A stretch of DNA of 19,375 bases from Kiritimatiellales bacterium (GTDB lineage: Bacteria; Verrucomicrobiota; Kiritimatiellia; Kiritimatiellales; Pontiellaceae). Position numbers and translations under genes: made by a program. This document shows positions 6,357-13,526 of this stretch, piece by piece. The stretch covers positions 1 to 19,375 of the forward strand of contig DAOVNC010000011.1 of NCBI GenBank assembly GCA_030630445.1. Direction: 5' to 3'. The first letter of the stretch is position 1. Every line of letters begins with the position of its first letter. Below the pieces are notes generated by a model. That model ran no database searches and was not told the DNA's origin. It was given only the letters and a program-made list of their open reading frames with translations.

Positions 6357-7457
6357 TTAGTTTCCGGTGCGGCCGCCGACACCCTTTGTGCCTTTGGCGA
6401 TTTCCTTGGCTTTGCCTTTTGGGCGAAGCGAGCGCGATGCCGCGCCAGCCTGCCACATTTCGGAGTCGTGCATTTTGGCGAGCTCCTTGTCGAGCCGCTC
6501 CTTGTAGTTCTTCGCGCCGCAGACTTTCAGCACGCGCTTGGCTTCGTCCTTGTTCTTGACGGATTTGTAGAGGTCCTTGAAGACGGGCAGGGTAGCCTTC
6601 TTGAACTTGGGCGCCCAGTCGAGCGCGCCGCGCTGCGCGGTGGCGGAGCAGTTCGAGAACATCCAGTCCATGCCGTTTTCGTCGACGAGGCGGATGAGGC
6701 TTTGCGTCAGCTCTTCGACGGTTTCGTTGAAGGCTTCGGACGGGCTGTGGCCGTTTTTGCGGAGCACGTCGTACTGCGCTTCCATCACGCCTGACAGCGC
6801 ACCCATCAGGATGCCGCGTTCGCCGACGAGGTCGGAGGTGACCTCCTTCTCGAAGGTGGTAGGGAAGAGGTAGCCGGAGCCAATGCCGATGCCCAGTGCC
6901 ATGCAGCGTTCTTCGGCATTGCCGGTGAAGTCCTGGTGGACGGCGAAGCTGGAGTTGATGCCCGCGCCGCTGAGGAAGTTGCGGCGGACGTTCAGGCCGG
7001 AGCCTTTCGGGGCAACCAGGATAACATCGACGTTCTCCGGGGCGACAATCTTGGTGAGGTCGTGGTAGACGATCGAGAAGCCGTGCGAGAAATAGAGCGC
7101 ATCGCCTTCGTTGAGGTTGCGCTTGATCTGCGGCCAGCAGATTTTCTGCGCGGCATCGGAAAGCAGGTATTGGATGACCGTGCCTTTTTGAACGGCCTCT
7201 TCGATCTCGAAGAGGGTTTCGCCGGGAACGAAGCCGTCGCGCTTGGCGCGGTTCCAATCCTTCATGAACTTCTTCGACTGGCCGATAATCACGTTGAAGC
7301 CGTTGTCGCGCAGGTTGAGCGCCTGGGCGGGGCCTTGCACGCCGTAGCCGATGATTGCGATGGTTTCCTTCTTCAGCGTCTTGCGGGCTTTCGCCAGACT
7401 GAACTCTTTGCGGGTAACGACGGTTTCCTTCGTGCCGCCAAAGTCGATGATTGCCAT
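6357..7457 (-). CDS. ilvC: Ketol-acid reductoisomerase (NAD(P)H)
   Basis: The enzyme catalyses the second common step of valine, leucine and isoleucine synthesis: isomerisation and NADPH-linked reduction of acetolactate or acetohydroxybutyrate, with Mg2+, in the cytoplasm. The Rossmann motif IAIIGYGVQGPAQALNL lies at about residues 33-49. The knotted C-terminal domain shows DLVGERGILMGALSG, with the metal-binding Asp and Glu, and ETVEELTQSLIRLV. The segment NCSATAQRGALDWAPKFK places it in the Bacteroidetes/eukaryote-like class I branch, not the usual proteobacterial one. Length is 366 residues. After the usual end (SEMWQAGAASRSLRP) there is an extra tail of about 18 residues, rich in Lys and Gly. 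AAGGAG lies 8 nt before the ATG. The gene is divergent from tolQ, and no other branched-chain gene is nearby. A weak minus-strand promoter is possible: TTAACA at 7518-7513, 17-nt spacer, AAGTAT at 7495-7490. Confidence 0.95.
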   Translation of the reverse strand: MAIIDFGGTKETVVTRKEFSLAKARKTLKKETIAIIGYGVQGPAQALNLRDNGFNVIIGQSKKFMKDWNRAKRDGFVPGETLFEIEEAVQKGTVIQYLLSDAAQKICWPQIKRNLNEGDALYFSHGFSIVYHDLTKIVAPENVDVILVAPKGSGLNVRRNFLSGAGINSSFAVHQDFTGNAEERCMALGIGIGSGYLFPTTFEKEVTSDLVGERGILMGALSGVMEAQYDVLRKNGHSPSEAFNETVEELTQSLIRLVDENGMDWMFSNCSATAQRGALDWAPKFKKATLPVFKDLYKSVKNKDEAKRVLKVCGAKNYKERLDKELAKMHDSEMWQAGAASRSLRPKGKAKEIAKGTKGVGGRTGN

Positions 7458-7658
7458 GGTGTTCTCTCCTTGTGGTTTTAAGTTAACTCATACTTCTGCG
7501 TAAAAGTGGGATTGTTAAACACTTCCCCCACAATCGTCAACGCGCAATCGAAAAGTTTCCAAAGGTTGGAATCCTTTTTCGGTTGCTTTTCCACCGCGCG
7601 GAAATATGTTTAGGGACGCCGTTTTTTAAGAAAACCTAACACTAGGACAACAACGACT
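7458..7658. promoter_or_regulatory. Divergent ilvC/tolQ intergenic region, candidate promoters and palindrome
   Basis: These 201 nt separate two divergent genes and must hold both promoters. The plus-strand candidate for tolQ is TTGCTT (7583-7588), 16-nt spacer, TATGTT (7605-7610). The minus-strand candidate for ilvC is TTAACA/AAGTAT (7513-7518/7490-7495). Both are weak matches to sigma-70 boxes. A perfect palindrome TTCCAA-AGG-TTGGAA (7557-7571) sits between them and could be an operator or a dispersed motif. tolQ has only a poor ribosome site (AGGA about 12 nt upstream). Confidence 0.4.
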
Positions 7659-8411
7659 ATGGATCCATTCAATTCACTGCTGGTTTCGCTGCCGCTAGCC
7701 AATATGGCCGATGCTTTCTTTGATAGCACCATGCCGGGGAAAGTCATTGTGGTCGTGCTGTTCCTTGGCTCGGCATGGGCCTGGACCATCATGGTGACGA
7801 AGCGCTGGCAACTGCTTTGCGCGGATCGGGCCACAGACGATTTCTTGGCGGCGTTCCGCGCTGAACGGATCCCGACGGCTCTGTTTACCAAGCGGGAGGA
7901 CTATCCGGGGTCGCCACTGAATATCATCTATACCGAGGGCTGCAAGGCCCTCGGCGGCGAACTCCAGGCGCACGGAATTGATCCCGACGACCTGCTGATG
8001 GGCGACATGACCTCCGAAGCCCACCGCCGCCTCTCCCTCAATCAGCTCGAAACCCTTCGCGCGGTGGTTGACCGCAACGTGGCCGACGAAGCGCTGAACC
8101 TCGAAGACCAGATGGGTCTTTTGGCCACGGCCGTGAGCGCCGCGCCGTTTCTTGGGCTATTGGGTACGGTCTGGGGGGTGATGGATGCCTTCAGCGGCAT
8201 GGCGGAATCGGGGTCGGCGGCCCTTTCGGCGGTGGCCCCCGGCATTTCCGGCGCGCTGCTCACCACGATTGTTGGCTTGCTCGTCGCGCTACCCTCCATG
8301 ATTGGCTACAATATGCTTTCCAGCCGCATCCGCCGCATTTCCGTGCAGATGGACAACTTTGCCCAGGAATTCATCTCCGCCATTCAAAATTCATATGTGA
8401 TAGAAGCTTAG
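7659..8411 (+). CDS. tolQ: TolQ/ExbB family proton-channel protein
   Basis: This inner-membrane subunit of the Tol-Pal system uses the proton-motive force, with TolR, to drive the TolA-type partner that spans the periplasm. It has 250 residues. Membrane segment 1 lies at about 27-47. After a cytoplasmic region come two more segments, in LLATAVSAAPFLGLLGTVWG (154-173) and in the PGISGALLTTIVGLLVALPS stretch (194-213). The GLLGTVWGVMDAF and APGISGALLTT motifs are diagnostic of the MotA/TolQ/ExbB family. I prefer tolQ over exbB because tolB and pal follow in the same run. The stop codon (8409-8411) is followed 3 nt later by a 7-nt-period repeat tract before tolR. Confidence 0.92.
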   Translation: MDPFNSLLVSLPLANMADAFFDSTMPGKVIVVVLFLGSAWAWTIMVTKRWQLLCADRATDDFLAAFRAERIPTALFTKREDYPGSPLNIIYTEGCKALGGELQAHGIDPDDLLMGDMTSEAHRRLSLNQLETLRAVVDRNVADEALNLEDQMGLLATAVSAAPFLGLLGTVWGVMDAFSGMAESGSAALSAVAPGISGALLTTIVGLLVALPSMIGYNMLSSRIRRISVQMDNFAQEFISAIQNSYVIEA

Positions 8412-8413
8412 GG

Positions 8414-8448
8414 GAAACCTGAAACTTGAAATCTGAAACCTGAAATTC
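8414..8448 (+). repeat. Five 7-nt repeats (GAAAYYT) between tolQ and tolR
   Basis: Five consecutive heptads read GAAACCT, GAAACTT, GAAATCT, GAAACCT, GAAATTC. TGA occurs at 8420, 8427, 8434 and 8441, exactly every 7 nt. The tract begins 3 nt after the tolQ stop and fills most of the 60-nt gap. Confidence 0.85.
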
Positions 8449-8471
8449 AACCACTTAAAACCGAACTTCAT

Positions 8472-8879
8472 ATGGCAAGACGAACCAGCCTAGTTTCATT
8501 GGATCAAATCAGCGACATCAACATGACGCCGCTGATGGACTTGACGTTCATTCTGCTGATTACATTCATCATCACCTTCCCGCTGATCGAGCAGGGAATC
8601 GCGATCAATTTGCCGAAGGGCAAGGCGGCGGATATGCCGGATTCCGTTTCGCGGTCGATCAGCCTGAATCTAGACAAGCAACTCTATCTCGACGATCTTC
8701 CGGTTTCGAAGGTGGAACTCCTTGAAGCCATGGCTGAAATTGGCCTGAACGAGCCGGACACCACGATCTATGTGCGCGCCGACCGCAAACTGCCTTATGG
8801 CGAGGTCGTGGAGATCATGCGGGTGCTCCACGATGCAGACATAACCCGGATGGCCTTGGTGACGGAAGCGGAGCAATGA
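8472..8879 (+). CDS. tolR: TolR/ExbD family protein
   Basis: This 135-residue, single-pass inner-membrane protein partners TolQ in the proton channel. The single membrane segment starts in INMTPLMDLTFILLITFII. Asp23 in PLMD is the conserved membrane-embedded acidic residue needed for proton use in this family. The periplasmic domain (about 45-135) has the usual ExbD/TolR pattern, with IYVRADRKLPYGEVVEIM. The start ATG at 8472 has no Shine-Dalgarno sequence; the upstream gap is occupied by a heptad repeat and AT-rich sequence. The stop overlaps the start of the next gene by 4 nt (ATGA), so the downstream subunit is translationally coupled. Confidence 0.92.
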   Translation: MARRTSLVSLDQISDINMTPLMDLTFILLITFIITFPLIEQGIAINLPKGKAADMPDSVSRSISLNLDKQLYLDDLPVSKVELLEAMAEIGLNEPDTTIYVRADRKLPYGEVVEIMRVLHDADITRMALVTEAEQ

Positions 8880-9604
8880 ACGCATTCCAGAAAAGAATCA
8901 CCCTGCGGGTGCTGGGCGTGCATGCGACCGTCATCTTTCTGGTGGCCGTGGTTCCGCTCATGCGCGGTTGCTTCAAGCCGAAGCCCAAGGAAATCGTCAC
9001 CTTTGTTGTGGTTGACAATTCAGGTCCTCCGGTGAACGTCCAGCAGGTTTCGCACATGCCCGATCCTGAGCCGCCTGCTCCCGAACCCGAACCCGAGCGG
9101 ATACCGGAGCCGGTGAAGGAAAAACCTGTTCCGATCAAGAAGAAGCCCGAGCCCATCAAGAAGAAACCGGAACCGGTGAAAAAACCGAAGCAGCGACTGG
9201 CAAGGCCGGAAGACATCAAGATAGGCCCGAAGGTCAAAAGCACCCCTAAAAAGCCTACGGTTTCGGAGCGGGACATAAAAAGTGCCCTAGCCGGTATCAC
9301 CTCTCCTGCCAAGTCTTCGGGAGATCCGAATCGGTTCAGCCACTACTATAGCCAAGTCATGGCCAAGCTCCATGCGGCATGGGTTCCGCCGAGCACGGTC
9401 GGCTCTATTTCCCGCCCGGCGGAAGTTCGGTTTTCGATGCGGAGCAATGGCGCGATAACGGCTCGGAAGTTGACGACGAGTTCCGGCAACTCGGTTTTTG
9501 ACCAAACGGTGATGAAGGCGGCGAATCGTGTGGGGGTGCTGCCCAAGCCGCCGGCGGATTATAATTTTGATTATGTGATAGTGCCTTTCGCCATGCCTGA
9601 GTAG
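8876..9604 (+). CDS. TolA/TonB-like periplasm-spanning energy transducer
   Basis: This 242-residue protein is anchored by one membrane segment (about 12-30). A Pro/Glu/Lys-rich spacer follows (about 62-106, with repeated KKKPEP units), suited to span the periplasm. The C-terminal domain (about 152-242) is TonB/TolA-like, with YYSQVMAKLHAAWVPP, then EVRFSMRSNGAI, then SSGNSVFDQTVMKAA. Position tells its job: it overlaps tolR by 4 nt and precedes tolB and pal, so it is the likely TolA equivalent, linking the TolQR motor to TolB/Pal. Its spacer is much shorter than the long helical TolA domain of enterobacteria and more like TonB, so a role in TonB-dependent transport cannot be excluded. Confidence 0.85.
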   Translation: MNAFQKRITLRVLGVHATVIFLVAVVPLMRGCFKPKPKEIVTFVVVDNSGPPVNVQQVSHMPDPEPPAPEPEPERIPEPVKEKPVPIKKKPEPIKKKPEPVKKPKQRLARPEDIKIGPKVKSTPKKPTVSERDIKSALAGITSPAKSSGDPNRFSHYYSQVMAKLHAAWVPPSTVGSISRPAEVRFSMRSNGAITARKLTTSSGNSVFDQTVMKAANRVGVLPKPPADYNFDYVIVPFAMPE

Positions 9605-9632
9605 TGTGTGGGCTTCATGTGGAGCAAATACG

Positions 9633-10820
9633 ATGAGAAGATTTTTTATGCTAATGCTGGGATGTGCAATGACCGGGGCGGTTTTCGCGCAGAAAACAGG
9701 AACGGTCTACGGGAGGGGCAGCGATAAGATCGCGATCAACCTGGCGTCGTACCGAACCGGTAGCGATACGGCTTCGCGGACGTTTCTTTCGGTGCTTAAG
9801 GCGGATCTGAACCGGTCGGGCTATTTCAAAGTGACGTCGTCGGGCGGGGTGCTGAATGTGGCGGGTTCGTGTGTTTCGGGCGGTGGGAACATGAAGGCCG
9901 AGTGTCAGGTCTATAAGGTGAGCACCCGCCAGCGCATACTGGGAAAATCCTACAAAACCACGACCGCCGACGCCCGCGGGCTGGCGCACAGGGTGGCCGA
10001 TGAAATCCTCTTTGCCGCAACCGGGAAGAAGGGCATGGCTTCGGGCAAGATTGCGTTGGTGAGCAGCCGGACCGGTCGCAAGGAACTGTATGTCTGCGAT
10101 ATGGATGGCAGAAATATCCGACAGATCACCAAGGACCGCAGTATCGTGGTCGGCCCCGGCTGGTCTCCGGACGCCAAGAGCATTGTCTACACCTCCTACA
10201 AGCGTGGCTACCCGAATGTTTTCTTGACGGGGCGGGGCAAGCCGCTTTCGAGCCACGGTGGGCTGAATGCCAGCGGGGCGATCTCGCCGGATGGCAAGAG
10301 CATGGCGGTGATCCTTTCCAAGGACGGAAACCCCGAGCTTTATATCAAAAGCCTGCGCACCGGCTGGCTCAAGCGGTTGACCCGAACCCAGCGCGGGAAC
10401 GAGGCCAGCCCATGCTGGTCGCCCGACGGCAACCATATTGCCTATGTTTCAGACACCAGTGGATCTCCGCAGATCTATATCATCTCTAGGGACGGAAAAG
10501 ACCGGAAGCGCCTGACGAGCACGGGTTCGGAAAACGTGGCGCCGGACTGGGGGCGGAATGGATACATTGTCTTTAGCAGCCGGATCGGCGGTCGCTATCG
10601 CATCGCGATGGCGAATCCAGTGGCCAAATCGCTACGGGTGCTGGAGACGGATTGGGCGGACTACGAGGATCCGAGCTGGGCACCGGATGGACGCCATATC
10701 GTCTGCTCACGCACGGCGAGCTACCGTTCCTCCATCTACCTTCTTGACACGCTGAAAGATTCTCCTGTAGCTTTACTCACAGGGTCGGTTGATTGGTACT
10801 CTCCGGCCTGTTCACCATAA
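9633..10820 (+). CDS. tolB: Tol-Pal system beta-propeller protein TolB
   Basis: This is a periplasmic protein that binds Pal and the TolA-type partner. It has 395 residues: a signal peptide (MRRFFMLMLGCAMTGAVFA), an alpha/beta N-terminal domain (about 20-135) and a beta-propeller (about 136-395). The propeller is built from PD40-type blades, seen as repeated W-S/A-PD or SPDG signatures: GWSPDAKSIVYTS, ISPDGKSMAVI, CWSPDGNHIAYVS, SWAPDGRHIVCS. I chose the ATG at 9633 because GGAG lies 8 nt upstream and the signal peptide starts there; an earlier in-frame GTG at 9606 adds nine implausible residues. It lies 28 nt after the tolA-like gene and 20 nt before pal. Confidence 0.93.
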   Translation: MRRFFMLMLGCAMTGAVFAQKTGTVYGRGSDKIAINLASYRTGSDTASRTFLSVLKADLNRSGYFKVTSSGGVLNVAGSCVSGGGNMKAECQVYKVSTRQRILGKSYKTTTADARGLAHRVADEILFAATGKKGMASGKIALVSSRTGRKELYVCDMDGRNIRQITKDRSIVVGPGWSPDAKSIVYTSYKRGYPNVFLTGRGKPLSSHGGLNASGAISPDGKSMAVILSKDGNPELYIKSLRTGWLKRLTRTQRGNEASPCWSPDGNHIAYVSDTSGSPQIYIISRDGKDRKRLTSTGSENVAPDWGRNGYIVFSSRIGGRYRIAMANPVAKSLRVLETDWADYEDPSWAPDGRHIVCSRTASYRSSIYLLDTLKDSPVALLTGSVDWYSPACSP

Positions 10821-10840
10821 AAAACGCAAGGCGGGGTATT

Positions 10841-11359
10841 ATGAATAAAAAGGTATATAAATTTATGTTTTTCGCGGTTTTGGCCGCTTCCGTAACCGTG
10901 ATCAGCGGTTGCCGCTCGAAACCCAAGGCAGGCATGTATGGCGACGATACCGGACTCTACGGCGGCGAGATCCTTGATGGCGATATTCCGCTGAACGACA
11001 CCATGGGGCTTCCCACCGATGGCGACCGCAGCATGTTCGCTCCCGTTATGTTTGCCTATGACAGCTCGCAGGTGAATCCCGAAGAGGCCGGCAAGGTCGA
11101 GGCGGTTGCAAAATACCTGAAAAAGAACCGCTCCGGCGGCGTGATTGTCGAAGGCCATGGCGACGAGCGCGGCAGCCGCGAGTACAACCTTGCGCTGGGC
11201 GAGCGCCGTGCGCTGGCGATCCGCGACTATCTCATCAACCTCGGCGTCGATCCGGGTAGCATCCAGACCAAGAGCCTGGGCGAAGAAATGCCTGCGGACA
11301 TGGGGCACGACGAAGGGGCTTGGCGCCAAAACCGCCGCGGCGTATTCGCCATCTACTAA
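10841..11359 (+). CDS. pal: Peptidoglycan-associated lipoprotein Pal (OmpA-like domain)
   Basis: This outer-membrane lipoprotein tethers the outer membrane to peptidoglycan and is positioned by the Tol motor during division. It has 172 residues. Residues 1-23 are a lipoprotein signal with lipobox ISGC and lipid-modified Cys24. A low-complexity Gly/Asp linker follows, then an OmpA-like domain (about 64-172) with FAYDSSQV and the Pal hallmark DERGSREYNLALGERRA. The commonly seen Thr in the GHTDERG motif is Gly here (EGHGDERG). The start at 10841 is chosen for the lipoprotein signal; GGCGGGG lies just upstream. An upstream GTG (10793) would overlap tolB and bury the signal. A strong terminator follows. 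Confidence 0.95.
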   Translation: MNKKVYKFMFFAVLAASVTVISGCRSKPKAGMYGDDTGLYGGEILDGDIPLNDTMGLPTDGDRSMFAPVMFAYDSSQVNPEEAGKVEAVAKYLKKNRSGGVIVEGHGDERGSREYNLALGERRALAIRDYLINLGVDPGSIQTKSLGEEMPADMGHDEGAWRQNRRGVFAIY

Positions 11360-11373
11360 TCCGATGTCCTGAA

Positions 11374-11405
11374 AGGTGCGGCGTTTCGCCGCACCTGGTT
11401 TTTTT
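11374..11405 (+). terminator. Rho-independent terminator after pal
   Basis: AGGTGCGGCG (11374-11383) pairs perfectly with CGCCGCACCT (11387-11396) around a TTT loop, followed after GG by seven T (11399-11405). It ends the tol-pal run. Its last T is directly adjacent to the ATG (11406) of the next gene. Confidence 0.92.
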
Positions 11406-12665
11406 ATGCAGCTTTTCTTTCCTACGGTCGCGCTACTCTCCGACTTGCTTCCCGGTGCCTTGGGCGTAGTGGGGGCGGTCGTCGTTTCGTTCGTGGTGAT
11501 TACGCTGATTTCCAGCTACTACCGCTTCCAGCATATCGTGCAACAGGCCGAGAGTACGCAGCCCGAAGAAATGGGGGCGACCGCCATCGACATCCTGCGC
11601 GTCCAGCTTGCCCGCTACCTCGCCGGGTGTGCGCGCCGCGGAACCTCCTTTTCCATATCGCTCATCCAGTTGAACGATGCCTCGCTGGCGGTTCATATGG
11701 ACTCTCCCGTTATCACCGCCATAAAGGAGGCCGCACGGCACGACGATGTTGTTTGCGTGTACGATCAACATACAGCGGCCCTGTTGATGGAAGTTGAGCC
11801 AGAAGACTCGGAAGCTATCCTCAGGCGCATAACCGATACGGTTTCCGGCAACCTCCCCGCTTCCGTTGGGGAGTTGTTGCGGGTGGGAATCGCCTCTTAT
11901 CCCGGGCATGGATTGAGCGGCAAGAATCTGCTCGAGGTGGCCAACGAAGGGCTTGCGCAGTCCGATGCCGACCGGCCAATCGTTCTGCCGGAAATCGTGG
12001 ATGAGGATGAAGAAATGCCTGAAGAGGCCGGCGAAACCATGGGCGAAGAGAACCGCGTTGAAGTGGAATCCGTTGCGGAGACCGAGTCCAAGAGCCGAAG
12101 GCAACGCCGCAAAAGAGGCATGCTGGACGAGCTTACCGGCGTACTCAAGCCTTCAGCGGTTTCCGCCTATATGCAGCGCATGATGAGCGATTTGCGGTAC
12201 AAAAAGAAAAAAGCGGCCCTGTTTTGCATTGGTGTGAACAACATGGAGCATATTGCGCGTTTTCATGGCCAAGAGGCGGCAGATGACGTGCTCGCTGGCG
12301 TGAGCAAGATTTTGCAGGAAAACCTCCGGGCAGACGACTTGATTGGCCGCCATGAAAAATATGCGTTTCTTGCGCGGGTACAGACATCGCTGGACGAAGC
12401 CGAGATTGTCGGGAAGCGCATTAGCACGCTTGTCCAGCAAAACCAGATGACGTCCGGAAGTAAAAAAATCAAGGTAACCATTACCCTCGGTGTGGCGGCC
12501 TACCCCGAGCATGGACGCAACCTCCACTCCCTTTACAAGGCCGGGCAAAAGGTGCTCGACTACAGCCGAACCAACGATATTCGTGCTTATGCGGTTTACG
12601 ACCCGGAAATACATGCTAGCATGTCCGCAAAGCCCATGAAGAGCATCAAGTCCATGCAGGCATAG
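11406..12665 (+). CDS. Membrane protein with two degenerate GGDEF domains
   Basis: The protein has 419 residues. A membrane segment lies at about 16-37. A first GGDEF-like domain (about 58-185) is followed by an acidic linker (about 198-226) and a basic patch (RRQRRKRG, 231-238). A second GGDEF-like domain covers about 239-400. Both keep the fold's markers: DELTGVLKP near the start of domain 2, and GIASYPGHG (161-169) and GVAAYPEHG (362-370). Both lack the active site: where GGDEF should be, domain 1 has DQHTA (120-124) and domain 2 has EKYAF (317-321). Diguanylate cyclase activity is therefore not expected; a structural, scaffold or regulatory role is more likely. The start is uncertain: ATG 11406 touches the upstream terminator and has no ribosome site. 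An alternative GTG at 11376 lies within that hairpin. Confidence 0.78.
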   Translation: MQLFFPTVALLSDLLPGALGVVGAVVVSFVVITLISSYYRFQHIVQQAESTQPEEMGATAIDILRVQLARYLAGCARRGTSFSISLIQLNDASLAVHMDSPVITAIKEAARHDDVVCVYDQHTAALLMEVEPEDSEAILRRITDTVSGNLPASVGELLRVGIASYPGHGLSGKNLLEVANEGLAQSDADRPIVLPEIVDEDEEMPEEAGETMGEENRVEVESVAETESKSRRQRRKRGMLDELTGVLKPSAVSAYMQRMMSDLRYKKKKAALFCIGVNNMEHIARFHGQEAADDVLAGVSKILQENLRADDLIGRHEKYAFLARVQTSLDEAEIVGKRISTLVQQNQMTSGSKKIKVTITLGVAAYPEHGRNLHSLYKAGQKVLDYSRTNDIRAYAVYDPEIHASMSAKPMKSIKSMQA

Positions 12666-12669
12666 GGGA

Positions 12670-12704
12670 GAATGAAGAATTCAGAACTACGAATGAAGAA
12701 TGGA
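12670..12704 (+). repeat. Five 7-nt repeats (GAAnnnn) after the GGDEF gene
   Basis: The heptads read GAATGAA, GAATTCA, GAACTAC, GAATGAA, GAATGGA, starting 5 nt after the stop codon (12663-12665). TGA falls at 12673 and 12694. An inverted arm at 12753-12765 matches GAATGAAGAATG (12691-12702), and likewise AGAATGAAGAAT (12669-12680), over 12 bp each. Confidence 0.75.
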
Positions 12705-12752
12705 GGCCGGGGATTCCCGCGCCCTGTTTCTATAAAGGCGTCGCAGACCCGA

Positions 12753-12785
12753 CATTCTTCATTCTGAAATCTTAATTTTTAATTT
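12753..12785 (-). repeat. Inverted heptad arm before pdxJ
   Basis: On the minus strand this AT-rich stretch shows the same 7-nt period, with TGAAGAA preceded by TTCAGAA and then AAATTAA-type units. It is the reverse-complement partner of the tract at 12670-12704, with about 48 nt between. Together they could fold into a long hairpin in the GGDEF-pdxJ gap. Confidence 0.6.
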
Positions 12786-12806
12786 TATCTCTCCGGAGGA
12801 GCAAAT

Positions 12807-13526
12807 ATGAAACTAGGCGTGAACATCGACCACGTGGCCACCTTGCGCCAGGCGCGCGGAACCGTATATCCCGATCCACTCGACGCAGCCATTCTCTGCG
12901 GCCGCGCCGGCGCCCACGGCATTACCGCCCATTTGCGGGAAGACCGCCGCCATATCCAGGACGACGATATCTTCCGGCTCAAGGAACTCCAGCCCCTGCC
13001 GCTCAATCTCGAAATGGCCAACGTCGAGTCCATCATCGAGATCGCTTTGAATGTGAAACCCGCCGAGGTTTGCCTCGTTCCCGAAAAACGGCAGGAGCTA
13101 ACCACCGAGGGTGGCCTCGATGTGGTCGCCCATTTCGATGCCATCCAACCCACGGTCCAATGCCTTTCCGAGGCGGGGATCGAGGTCAGCCTGTTCGTCG
13201 ATGCCGACGAAATGACGATTGCTGCCTGCAAGGATACCGGTGCCCCCGTGATTGAGCTGCATACCGGCACCTACTGCGATGCCGAGCCCAACGACCGCGC
13301 CGTGCACATGGAGCAGCTCATCCGCAGTGCGGACTACGCCCATTCGCTTGGCCTAAAAGTCAACGCTGGCCATGGCATCAACCTCGAAAATCTTGGAGGC
13401 ATCCTATGCATTCCCCATCTCGACACGCTTAATATCGGCCACAGCATCATTTGCCGCGCCGTTTTCCAAGGAATCGAAGGCGCCGTGAAGGAAATGCTCG
13501 TGGGCATGCAGGAGTATGAGGGATGA
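12807..13526 (+). CDS. pdxJ: Pyridoxine 5'-phosphate synthase
   Basis: The enzyme condenses 1-deoxy-D-xylulose 5-phosphate with 3-amino-2-oxopropyl phosphate to pyridoxine 5'-phosphate, the last ring-forming step of the DXP-dependent vitamin B6 route, in the cytoplasm. It has 239 residues, the normal length. A TIM barrel is indicated by classic motifs in order: LGVNIDHVATLRQARGT at the N-terminus, HLREDRRHIQDDD, LNLEMA, CLVPEKRQELTTEGGLDV, SLFVDAD, IELHTG, NAGHGIN and LNIGHSIICRAVF. GGAGGAG lies just upstream of the ATG. nnr follows 62 nt later; in many bacteria pdxJ, acpS and nnr are clustered, and here acpS is absent between them. The stop codon TGA (13524-13526) is the first TGA of a heptad repeat tract. 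Confidence 0.97.
   Translation: MKLGVNIDHVATLRQARGTVYPDPLDAAILCGRAGAHGITAHLREDRRHIQDDDIFRLKELQPLPLNLEMANVESIIEIALNVKPAEVCLVPEKRQELTTEGGLDVVAHFDAIQPTVQCLSEAGIEVSLFVDADEMTIAACKDTGAPVIELHTGTYCDAEPNDRAVHMEQLIRSADYAHSLGLKVNAGHGINLENLGGILCIPHLDTLNIGHSIICRAVFQGIEGAVKEMLVGMQEYEG

Noticed and set aside
6299..6382. Upstream start for the barrel protein at 6382
   Set aside because: It would overlap ilvC, translate through the hairpin and bury the signal peptide; ATG 6298 has GGAG 6 nt upstream.
7659..9604. Reading the first three motor genes as an exbB-exbD-tonB set
   Set aside because: tolB and pal follow at once in the same direction with short gaps, so the Tol-Pal reading is preferred. TonB-like features of the third gene are noted in its entry.
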